Assembly: GCA_003342815.1 (NCBI GenBank)
Contig: PTEX01000094.1
Span: forward strand, 924,662-988,661
Reading direction: 5' to 3'
Length of the DNA stretch: 64,000 nt
Source: Eudromia elegans
Taxonomy: Eukaryota; Chordata; Aves; Tinamiformes; Tinamidae
Positions 38,233 to 48,635 of the stretch are shown one piece after another. Every line of letters begins with the position of its first letter. Positions within the stretch are counted from its first letter, which is position 1. Both the position numbers and the translations under genes were made by a program. The notes beneath the pieces are model-generated. The model worked only from the letters and a program-made list of their open reading frames with translations, was not told where the DNA came from and did not search any database.

Positions 38233-39365
38233 TTTTATTTTTTTTCTGTGTTTTCATTTGTAAGTAGCTGTTTAGCAAAACAAACAAAAAAAACAGAACA
38301 AAATGAAAAAAATCCTTGATTTTTTGAAAATTAGGAAAACATTACTTATCTACAGACATAATTGAGCAGGAAATCCTGGTTGCACAAGAATAGCTTGTTT
38401 GGTGGGCATTTCATTAGGATGTGAGATACTTCAATTGATTTCCTCATCCTTCCTAGTTCAGAGAAGTGATTTGAATGTTTGCTGTGCCACCTGAGTGTTT
38501 TCCCAAAAAATCATTCATCTAAAATAAATGGCTTCATTGACACATTCTGTCAGATCTCTATTTGCTCTGTCCTTGTATAAACAGCAGGGAGAGTACAGTT
38601 TTAATTCCTGGCCTTCAGCCATGGAACCTACTGTTGCTCTATTTTTTAATTTTTTTTTCTGTATAAACTTTGTATTGGTCTTTGCAATCTTTTTCCGTGG
38701 CACACTTTGAAGGATATTAGTTTTGGCCTGATTTAAAATACAAAGGTTTCCAAGAAGTTATTTTCTGAAGGCATTTCCTGCCCATCTGTAACCTTGAAAT
38801 ACCTAAAGCTGTTCTTAAATTTATATAGAATAATATATGGCATACAAGAGATGAAAAGTATTTTGTTAAGTCTAGATAAGTAAACTTTCTTTCTTTCCTT
38901 CTTTCTTATCCCTGTTCTGAAGGACGAACTGCTATGTCTGCATTTGTTTAAATAACCATTTCAGACACTTTAAAACTCTGAGATGAAGTATATTCCTGTG
39001 AAGACTCTTCACATCCAGAGGTAATCCTTTTCGGAAGTGTCATATCTCTCTACCGTAACAGTAAATCCAAGCAGTACCAAATGTGTGAGGGAAGCAGTTA
39101 CAGAGAGTTTAATATGATCTATGGAGTGATTCTGTCAAGGAATCGGTATCTAAAGCATTGTGTCAGTGAGCAGATGTCTGTGTTGTGGGGGTGGAGATGG
39201 GTAGGGTGCGTAAAACAACAGATATTAAAGAGCTTATCCATGTAAGTGTTTCTACTTGAAATCCTGAATCTAGAAACTATTCATCAAGTCGAAGTGATTT
39301 CTATTGCTTTTGACCAATTTTCTTTTTTTAATTCATAGAAAAACTTGTCATGCAGATTTTGTTTT

Positions 39366-39408
39366 CTTCATCGTTCTTCTTCATCATCTTCTTCATCATC
39401 CTTCTCTT
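39366..39408 (+). repeat. TTCATC-rich microsatellite
   Basis: Imperfect CTTCATC/TTCTTCATCATC units about 70 bp left of the solo LTR. Confidence 0.85.
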
Positions 39409-39469
39409 TATGATTTCCCTTTACTGTTACTAACTGCCCTGGAGGTTTGCTGGTCCCGTGGCTCAGGCA

Positions 39470-39790
39470 GTCCTGTGTAGGGCTCTGCAGAGCCCCGGGT
39501 CAAGTCTGAGTCGTTGAGATGAAAAGCGAAACTAGGAGGGTGGCAATCCGCTTACAGGATAAACTTGGTGGCTTCAGGTGTGCCCTTTGACGTGATTGGA
39601 TAAAGGTGTTTGGGGCTGCCCGTGATTGGTTAGAAGTTGCTCGTGGGGCTCGTGGTTCCTGGTGAGCAGCTCCTGGGGAAGGTGCAGGAGTAGTTTGTAC
39701 GAGGATATCAAAGCCGCGGTGCTGCCTCCATAGAGGTCTGTGTTCCACCATCTCAGAGACCCCCCGCTCCTCCATACACCCACAGTCCTG
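39470..39790. mobile_element. Solo LTR (309 bp) with 6-bp target duplication
   Basis: The LTR body is 39476-39784. It starts TGTAGGG and ends CCCACA, so it has the TG...CA ends of an LTR with short imperfect terminal inverted repeats (TGTAGG / TGTGGG). The identical 6-mer GTCCTG flanks it at 39470-39475 and 39785-39790. A 6-bp duplication is typical of class II (ERVK/alpharetrovirus-like) elements, and an LTR of about 300 bp fits avian members of that class. It is much more GC- and CpG-rich than its flanks. Two inverted CCAAT boxes (attgg at about 39597 and 39627) favour the minus strand as its transcribed strand, but I see no decisive polyadenylation signal, so the orientation is left open. 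No internal viral sequence is next to it, so it is a solo LTR left by recombination between two LTRs. Retained CpGs suggest a moderate to young age. Confidence 0.85.
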
Positions 39791-41056
39791 CAAAGATCAT
39801 GCACGCTCTGGAAGTTTAGCTTTCCATGTGTCCTGCTGTTCACTCAGAAGTATTCCAGATATCCAGCAGTTTTGTACTCAATCTCTGAAGTGTGAAGTGG
39901 TGAAGAAGAAAAAACACTAATTCACGCAAGCATGTAACCTTTAAACTAAAGTGCTAATTGAATAACATGACTCTGTGGAACTGCTATGAACCAACTGATC
40001 CCTTACTGAATTAATTGTACTTCATATATTAAGTTGGTCATAAAGAGGGATAAAAATGACAAGGACACTAAACCCAGATAATACCTTCAGTTTAAACTCT
40101 CCTAATACCTACTTATTGTGCAAAAGTCAATTAATGATTGACAGACATATTTTCTCAAAACACTCCCTTCGGAAAATATATTTAAAGGTTTTCTGTGATT
40201 GGCATGTGGTATCAACAGATGGATGTTATTTTGCAGAAACAGTATTTGCAATTGCTCTGGGAGAGAGGCTGGTGAATACCATAGGTCAACATTTTATAAT
40301 GAATTTTGCACAGAAGTATGGTTTACAGAAAAAAGATCTCCTATTACTCAAAATATCTCTCCTTTTCCTCTGTTTTCTCCTTTCCTTCTCTATTTTTAAA
40401 ATTGTTTATTGGTGAGAATGAACATATTGGAATATCCATCCACCTGCATCTAGTCATAAATAAATAAGTGATCTTTGCCCTAGTAAGCATTGGAAAAGTA
40501 GAAAGTTACTATTATTTCATTTGAATAACAAGCACTTTCCAGATAACCTTTTGCCTCTCTGCAGCTCTGAATTAAACTCGATGTTTTCTGTATATTTGCA
40601 GTATTTTGTATTTTCGTCTATAAATAGTAGACAGGACGTGAACAAGTTCTGAGTCTCTTAGAGTTTGAAACAAGATCTTGATCAGCTATATCTTCATCTT
40701 AGATACCCTCTGTCTTAACATGTAGGTTGCTCTTTGCAGCAAGAGTAAACATTTAAAATACTTACGCTGTGAACATAGATGCTGTATAAAGTATCAAGTA
40801 TCTTAAAAGTGGTATTGTACCTCAGTTTCCTCATTACAACACTGGATTTTACTCACCACATAAGACAGTTCTTTCTTTCCTTCTCCAGACCCCTGTGTCC
40901 AGATGTTGGACACAGAATTATAATTTAATGATGAGATGGATGCATGGATGCATTGAGTATTTGGTCATCCAGAGACTTGGAGAAGCAGTAGCACTATTCA
41001 ACAACTGAGTCAAGCATCACAGTCTTGTTAAAAGTACTACTGCTTTCTAATAGTAG

Positions 41057-41089
41057 CTAATAGTATCACAGCATCTAATAGTATCACAG
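41057..41089 (+). repeat. 15-bp direct repeat, period 18
   Basis: The 15-mer CTAATAGTATCACAG occurs at 41057-41071 and again at 41075-41089. A third partial copy (TCTAATAGTA) lies just upstream at 41046-41055. Confidence 0.93.
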
Positions 41090-42233
41090 ACCTTCTTCCT
41101 ATACATGTGACATTCTAATCACATGTCCTTGCACAAGGGTGCCCTGTCCTCATGACTAGACATACAGACTGCTCTGTGCATGATGGCAATTTCAGAGCCT
41201 GCTCAAAGAGTTAATAAAGGAGCCTTCTGGTCTCCAAAGAATGACCTAAATTACTTCATGTCTAAGGGAATCCCCAGTTTCCCTTCTCCCAGAAAAGAAA
41301 TCTCAGAATTTCTATTCAAAATGAAATGAGAAGAATATCTAAAATGAGGAAATAGTTCACATTTTCAAAGAACTGATAAAAGTCCATCATTTTTATTTCC
41401 TTTCAAACAAACAAATTTTGATCTGAAGTCACTTTCTCACTTGGAGTAGATGCTTGCAAAACCATCTTCCTCCTATCTTAATCCACATTGACAGGCAGAG
41501 TAAAGATTAATAAGGTATTATGGCACAATCATGATCATCTCCTAAACGAAGATAAAAGGAGAGCTATACTATCAGCAAATGTAGCCTCAGAAGGGGCCTC
41601 CACGTGTTTAAGAGGAGTGAGGAAAGGCAAGAGTTGCCTCTGTGCCATGAACAGACCTCTAGCCCATGTGAATGCAGAAAAACCTCAGCACGGGCTGGGT
41701 AGACCTAGTTCTGGAGTCTATCCTGAGACACACTTCAAAAATCAACCTTCGTTTTAAAATTGCAGTCCTCACTTGAATATATTTTGGCTATTTATTTCTA
41801 AGCACATCCTTGTCTTTTAGAATTTTGTTTTGAAGGTAATAACAAACCGCAGAAGGTAAAACTTCAAAAGCCAAATTTCCCACTTGGTGGCTCCTGTGTG
41901 AGCTATGGGATTTCATATAATTAGGGGACGGATTTAAATACCTCAGTTAACACAGCATTGGTGTTTTAAAGTCCCTTTTTTTCATCAGCTGGTTTTATTT
42001 ATCACATTGGACTACAGCCCAGATACTCAAAGGTCTTTGGGTATGCAACACCCATTGATTTCACAGCAAATAGTTGCTTTCAATAACAGTGAAATCCCTT
42101 TTGAAAAATATGAGCCTCATTCCTTCCAAAGGCAGATCTCTGTAGGACATAAAGAATTCCAACGCTCAGCAAGCTTCGTATCAGTTCTGCAGGGTTTTGT
42201 CGTTTCAGAGCAATAACCTTTCATGTTATCACA

Positions 42234-42259
42234 GCTCCTTTAGGAAGCTCCTTTAGGAA
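42234..42259 (+). repeat. 13-bp exact tandem duplication
   Basis: GCTCCTTTAGGAA is present twice, head to tail, and is followed by another G. This is a simple recent slippage product. Confidence 0.95.
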
Positions 42260-45129
42260 GTGTTTTCCAGACACACACTCTCTTGGGTGTCAGTAGGCTT
42301 GCACTATTCATTATTCCACTGCTGTGGAGTTAAGATGCAATTCATCCATTCTTAAAAAGTCCTATTTTGACGTGAGTTCACAGAGTTTCAGTTGACTGCA
42401 TCCATTTTTTTTTTTTTTTTAATTGGTCCAGAGAGCAGAGGAAATCACTTCCAAAGCTATTCTTGTTTAATGCTGCTAAAAGGGACATTTTTTTCAGAAG
42501 TCTGAGAAATGCTACCTTATGGCAAATGACTAATCCTGAAGCCACCCTCAGTGTGGCATGTGAAGAAAGAAGAATGTTCTTTCAAGAGACTACATACAGA
42601 CTAGCTTTCTGGTAAGGTGACTGACAGAATCAAGTGTCCTTTCCTCTCTTTCAATTGCTGAGCTTTCGTCCTCAGCTTTCTAAAAAATGTTGGACAAAGG
42701 ACTCTCTTGACTGGTAAACCCCATTCAGCTTGCCTAGGAGTGTCCAAAATTCCCACTTCCTCCTCGCAGTTGTGTATTAACTGCCTGAGCTTTGGTACCA
42801 CTCTCATTACTCATATCTTTACTCATGGATGCTAGCACACCAAAGATGTTGTCTCAGTATGTCACTTTTTTTTTGTTTTCTTTTGTGTTACAGAGATGTC
42901 ATATAGTATGTTCCTCACAGCCTATAATTCTGCATGCTGTGTCACTCTTGCTCGTTGTAGCCAGAAGCCATTATTTCCACAGGAAATCATAGCAGCAAAA
43001 GCCTGATATCTTCCCCATTATTGCTCTACTCTTCACAGAATTATAATTTTCTGATAATATGGATGATGACACACCATAACATTTTCCAAAAGCCATATTG
43101 AAGCAAGTTCTCCAGTTTAGTCAGTAGCATTCCTCTCTTCTGACCAAAAGTGATTTATCACACACATACAACAGCCCTGCTACATAAGCTGGAAATTGCC
43201 CAAAGTGCATAGGAACCACTAATGTTTGCATTCTCAGACATGATTGCAAAAGGAAGGGTGATGCAGAATATTTCAGCTCAGACTTTACTCCATTAAAAAT
43301 AATTCTTCACTGAATTACTTTATGGCTTCATATAGTTAGTGGTAAGAATTGTGAGCTTTGTCTCAAAGACATTACAATCGAAGGCCCTGAAATCAAATAT
43401 ATAGATTTTTTTATTTTAATTTGAACTGGCTTGTATCTTTTTTTTTCCCCTGATTGTCCTGTATTTGTGCATTTCCTTTCATTCCTCATAATTCAATTTT
43501 GTCTCACTTTACCTATTGCCTTTAATTCCTTCTTGCTCCTTTGTCTATGCCGAGTAGCCTCATTTCTGTCTTTCAGGGTCATGAGGGGTCTCTTGGTCTT
43601 TTCTTCTTGGCCTCAGCTGTCCTGTTATTCTTTTTTCCACGATATCCTACCAGTTCATCTGCTGTCTCATTAGCTCCCTGGATCCATGTATCAGGATGCC
43701 TGGCAATGGGTTTATTTTTGTTTTTCCTTTTCATGGGAAGAATCCTACATTAAGTCTGCAATAAGCTACTGCCTAAGTGGCATAGCTGACTTTAATGGTT
43801 AAAGCAAAACCTTCACCCAGTGTGGCACAAGTGATGGCAGTGGAGCCAAACTACCTGGCACCACTGACCACCTAGCTCGTTATATCTTAGGCAAGCTGTT
43901 AGCTGTATTTCCATATCTCTTCTTTAAGCCATGAGTGACTTAGCAGCATAGGAAACATCTGCCCACTTGTCATCATCCTGTGCTGTTTTCTGCATTATAT
44001 ATTAGCAGATCTGACCTTAGTTTTACATGAAATGCTCTAACACATGAGCAAAGGCATTCTGAACTATCTTACAGACATTTCAGTATCTACAATATTTGCG
44101 CTTCTTGGTCAAGGAATGATGAGACTTAATGGAAAGTTGGAATTAGTCCCTCTGTCACTGTTGTTTCTTTTAGCCAAAAGATCTTGGAACTTGGAGTTTA
44201 TGATTACTGACTTTCAGAGAACAGTGCCGCATCCGTAGAAATTTTGTGCTTATGTTGAATCTTTTCAGTCCCTATCAAAGTCTTAAAATTATAAGCTTAT
44301 GGAAAGATTAACTAAAAGGAGCGTTGGAGACTCTACAGTAATCTGTTGATCCTATCACTAGGTAGGTATACAGAATGATCAGAGAAATTTTAGGAAATTG
44401 GTGATGCTGAAGAAAGGCCACTAGAAACAAAATAAGGCTAAGATTTTCAAGGTTAGCCAAAGAATTAATATTAATAATGGAAATCAGACATAAAAAAATC
44501 CCCAAGACACCCTGCCTGCAAATGTGGATTCCTCAGAAATATATTTTATTACCTTTCATCTTTCAGTAGAGTCACAGTGTGTATATTTTTAAGTGTTTCA
44601 GGTTTTGATTAATAAAGTAGAAATCTTTTCTTATTCTGCAGCTTCAAAGTAAGAATGGGACAGGAAAGGACATCTTAGGTTAATAAGGTTATTCCTTTGC
44701 CATCAGAGGGGTCTCCAGCCAAAGCATATGCTGCCATTAATATTAATATAGTTCTCTCTAAACTCAAAAAAAAAAAAAAAAAAAAGAACTGTTAACATCT
44801 AAAACAAGCCATAGCTGATTGAATTACCCTTTAAACACCCTTATTTTTCTCATTGACTGGTTAATTGCAACAGAGATTGCAAAGACTGGGGATAGAAACT
44901 ATAAGATTAGCATAGACTAGTTTCTGAATTTTTAGATGGTCAAAGCTGGAGATGAAGATGATGTCATAGCTTTCTCTGCTAAGTATTAGCAGAAGGCTAA
45001 TTCAGAATTTCATTCCTTTGGATGGGTTGAAGGTTTTCTTATAATTTGTAGCCTCAATTTTTGTACATTTAGTTTTACAAAACTAATTTCCATCACTCCA
45101 TACAGACAAAAGATTATGTTCCTGGTCCA

Positions 45130-45282
45130 ATGTCCTGAATAACTTTATAAAACTGACTTTAGTATTATTGAGGGTTCAATTTCATTGAAGCTATAATGCC
45201 TTAGCCTTAACTGCTAAATTGGCTGGATGATGGAATGTTTGGTAAAGGATATGCAAACGTTTTATAAAGTTATTCAGGACAT
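45130..45282. repeat. Perfect 24-bp inverted repeat, 105-bp spacer
   Basis: The arm 45130-45153 (begins ATGTCCTGAATAAC) is the exact reverse complement of 45259-45282 (ends GTTATTCAGGACAT). The bases just outside and just inside both arms do not pair. The spacer of 105 bp is not itself symmetrical. A chance match of this length in so short a span is negligible. It could be a templated inverted duplication or the ends of a small decayed element; no target-site duplication is evident. Confidence 0.95.
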
Positions 45283-47626
45283 CAGTTTATGACATAACAT
45301 TATAGATTCATTGAAACATTTCTGACATTATAGCTTTGCATTCTAGCAGCAATGAGGTTGTCCTTCAAGCTTTTGGGACAAATACTAAAAATGTACATAC
45401 TTGCAGAGCTGCTACAGTAGGAGTGGTGTAGAGTGCACCTCAATATATTCTTAGCAGTAGATAAAATCCACTTATCCTTTTCCCCTTACCAGCATATTCA
45501 TATCCAGTTTAAGGAGGTGGAAGGCAGGATGGTGAGTCATGTTCAACCAACCATCTCCTCTGCTTCTGACAGGTCAGATAACCACCTGCTTATTCACATA
45601 AAACCATAGTTATCCACCTAATCGGAGGGTCAGGACCACTCACACCCAGCATTAGCTCAGCACAAGGTGCATAATTAAATATACTATATTCTGAAGTCCA
45701 AATTCTTCTGCATTCTCTTAAAAGCATTACTTCTCAGTGAATTAAAAATACACAGTTTAAGAATAAAAAAAAATAATAATAATAATGTTTTCAGGCATGT
45801 GTACCGCACAGGCATGTGTGCATAGATGGCAAGAGGTGTTTGGCAATGAGATTAGGGTTATGACAGGAAGCTATCTTTCTTTACAAGAAGCTTGCACTAC
45901 AAACCACTGTTAAAAGCAGTTGATAAGCAGGCCACATGGAAGATACACACAGACACCTCTTTACACCTCACAGACTCTTTCTTTTGATGTTTATTAACTT
46001 GCCTTTATATTAAAGACTTGTGGTTCTCAACTGTAAATCAAGTTCCCCCTAATCACCACCTAAGAAGGCTCTAAAGAGCTTTCCTGAAACATGTGAGAAA
46101 ATGACAAGCAGCAATTTATCCAAAGCTGTCTATCACCTTCATGGACATGGTGGCACTGAAAGAGATTTGCAGATACGGAGCTTGCAAAGCAAAACTTAAA
46201 AGCCATCTAGGAGAACTGGTGCTGAATCAAAATCCCTTTGAAATCAGGAGAATTATTTGGTAAACTCAATCAGCCTTTGATCAGGTTCTGAAAATTGCCA
46301 AAGCAAGGCAATTTTTGAAAATTGTTTTTATGTCTCCTGGTTATTCCCAAGGAATAGATTCATTATATTGAAATTGAGGGTAAACGTTTTCCATGATCGT
46401 GACTAGCAGTTTCTTATATATAGAATTACTCCTGATAGTTGCTCCTGGATAAAATAAGACCTGGATTTCCTTCCTAGCTCCCGAGCAAATCCTTCATTTT
46501 TTCTTTGCCTCAACATTTGAATTTATGAAGTGATATCATCAATGGTGATTTCCTTTATAAAGTGCTTTAAGATATTTTGGTTGACTTACGTTGATGATGC
46601 TTTCAGTTCACTGACAAAGAAGTTGTTTTCTTGGCTTGTATCTTGCCCCTGAAAAACAGGGGCTGCAAGAACCCAGAGAATTTGGTGACACTGGATAGCA
46701 GATGTTAAATGTCATGATAGTGCATGTATGTGTATTCAGCATTTTCAAACTCTGTTTCAGAATATTGACTGAAGAAAAATGATGAACAAATAAACATTCA
46801 CTGCATTTGATACAAACTCTTTTTTCCAATGCAAAACTTCCAGATCATGATCAAATTTCCAAAATCCGCTATTATGGAAGGGCTATGTAAAAGCTACCAG
46901 ATATTCACACAGAGGGAAAACGTAACTTGTCCAGCTATGATGTCCTATCTTAATATATTTGACTGCCTTGCCTCAACTCTATTATTGCATTTAATGATGA
47001 AACAGCCTGTGGAAATTCTCACCCATCATAACTTAAAATGGCACCTTTACTGAAATCCTATAGTGAAAGATTACAGAAACCTTTTAAATATCTGAGCTAC
47101 AAGGAGCTTGTTTTATGTTCACCTAGAGAAGCATAGGCATGGATAAGTATTAGCAAGTCATTATTCAGTGATTTCATACTGATTTTTTATTTATTTATTC
47201 ATTCATTATTTAGTTATTTATAGTTGAAAGGAACTATGCAGGGAAGAAGAAAACTATGAACATGACACTAGTTTAGGAAAATTGACTTCTCACCTCAGCA
47301 GTGTACTGATTGATGCTCTTAAGTGATCTGTTAAAATAGCTCTTCTGCCTACATTTTGTGACTTAAAAATATAGCCAGTATTTCCCAGACAGCCAACAGT
47401 GAGTTTAACCCCACACTACTACAAGTTCATGGAAAAAAGTCATCATCAGTGCATATAGGTCTTCCAAGTCCTCAGTGCCCGCTTCTCCCCTGCTTCATTT
47501 TGCAAAACCTACAAGTGAAGAAGGCAACACTAAATGTGAGTTCAAAGATGTATCCACCTCTAAACATAAGGATAAATTTTGCCTCTTTCCAGAGGTGGAT
47601 GATATAAATGAGCTGAGATCCACATA

Positions 47627-48635
47627 GTTCCTGTTGCAGTCTGAAACCAGGAAGGAGGGGGTAAAAGGGGAGATGTCAAATACTGTGGAAACTATAAGTC
47701 CAACTCTGGCAGTACCGGATTCACAAACAGTCTGTCAACAGTAGGTCTGATTACCTCCAAACAGCAAGTCGAGTTCACATATGGTATGATCCAATATAAG
47801 CCTAATTCTGGCAGTGTAAGGTTCACAGTCTGTTGACTGTAGGTCCAATTGCCTTCAAAACAAGTAGTCGAGTTTGCAAATAGCACAATTTACTCAAATA
47901 CAGCATTTACAAAGCAAGTTTTAATGTCAATATAGGAAATTCTCTACTACAGTGTGGGGTTTTTAGTTAGTGTATAAATGCACAATCATCACTCACCCCA
48001 GAAGATGGGAGAGGGCTCTCAGTCTTGAGTCTCCTTCGGCGCATCCTGAACCTGAAGGGAGGAAAGGGGTTCAGCCTATCGACAATGGAGTCTTCCCTCA
48101 AACTTCTTCTCTGTTCACTTTTTATGCTTTTTTTTTATGCTTTCATATATATAAATATATATATGTATTTTAATGCTCAATGAGGAGTGGTCATACATCA
48201 GAGGTGGGTAATTTTTGGAACAGAGTGCATTTTGACTTCATAATGAGCTTATAATGAGCAAAGTTCAAACAAAACTCATTCAAAAGAAGTGATTTACCAC
48301 CCTTGCTAGCTGAGCACTGGACGTGTATCTCTTCTCTTGTATGTCCCATTGGACAGCTAGTGTGCAGCTTATCAGCTGTCCAGCACAGGGAGTACAGCAG
48401 AGTTTGGCCGCAGTGTCTTCACTCTGCTCCACCCTCCGTTGCTCCTCTTTGCAGCTGCTCGGAGGGCAGATTGTGCTGCCAATAGAACTGTGGAGGAGCC
48501 GACTCCCTGCACACCAGCCACCCTGGAAATGGCAACTGTGCATCCCCCTAAGCGAGCTTCTGTAACACCATAACTTCTGTGAGGTCCTAGTTTTTCTCTA
48601 AGTTCCCACTTTTCAAGCAATTCTTCTGCAGTTCC
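47627..48635 (-). mobile_element. Probable solo LTR (~1 kb), tentative ends
   Basis: The proposed body is 47632-48630, with TG...CA ends and a matching 5-mer GTTCC on both sides (47627-47631 and 48631-48635). A 5-bp duplication fits ERVL-like (class III) elements. Read on the minus strand, the features fall in LTR order: a GC-rich U3 with a CCAAT box (about 48348), a TATA-like block (gcataaaaag, about 48125), then an ATTAAA-type signal near 47920 and a long U5 side. A diverged direct repeat of about 100 bp occupies 47691-47890. CpGs are fewer than in the other two LTRs, so it appears older. The ends could be wrong: a 5-bp match can arise by chance, and the terminal inverted repeats are weak. 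No internal viral coding sequence is adjacent. Confidence 0.5.
47691..47890. repeat. ~100-bp direct repeat, two diverged units
   Basis: Unit A (47691-47792) and unit B (47793-47890) align along their length. Shared blocks include 'ataag.c.aa.tctggcagt', 'ttcaca..cagtctgt', 'gtaggtc' and 'gtcgagtt..ca'. They are diverged by substitutions and small indels, so the duplication is old. It lies inside the probable LTR at 47632-48630. Confidence 0.85.

Larger units (their letters stand above)
33761..39469. other. Unique DNA; microsatellites and a fresh duplication
   Basis: No gene is recognised. The stretch contains a 9-bp hairpin (34161-34181), a 20-bp tandem duplication (36203-36242), an AT microsatellite (38187-38228) and a TTCATC-rich run (39366-39408). 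Confidence 0.55.
39791..47626. other. Unique DNA; inverted repeat and short duplications
   Basis: No gene is recognised. The frame at 40056-40415 (119 codons, ending in a hydrophobic stretch) and the frame at 41488-41757 (89 codons) resemble no family I know. The stretch contains tandem duplications (41057-41089 and 42234-42259), a perfect 24-bp inverted repeat (45130-45282) and a short AAT run (45771-45786). Confidence 0.5.

Noticed and set aside
38041-38330. ORFs over the AT microsatellite
   Set aside because: The translations are runs of Ile-Tyr from the AT repeat and carry no coding signal.
39449-39510. tRNA-like sequence (A-box-like tggctcaggcag and B-box-like gggtcaagtc)
   Set aside because: The stretch crosses the boundary of the solo LTR at 39476, no cloverleaf acceptor pairing is seen, and the flanking 6-bp duplication explains the GC-rich segment better.
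40056-40415. 119-codon plus-strand ORF
   Set aside because: No domain, start context or repeat match; the length is possible by chance and a second frame over the same DNA is also open.
47674-47700. Plus-strand 3' LTR start preceded by a polypurine tract
   Set aside because: The purine-rich stretch before TGTCAAATAC is suggestive, but promoter-like and poly(A)-like elements fit the minus strand better and no plus-strand end with a matching duplication was found.
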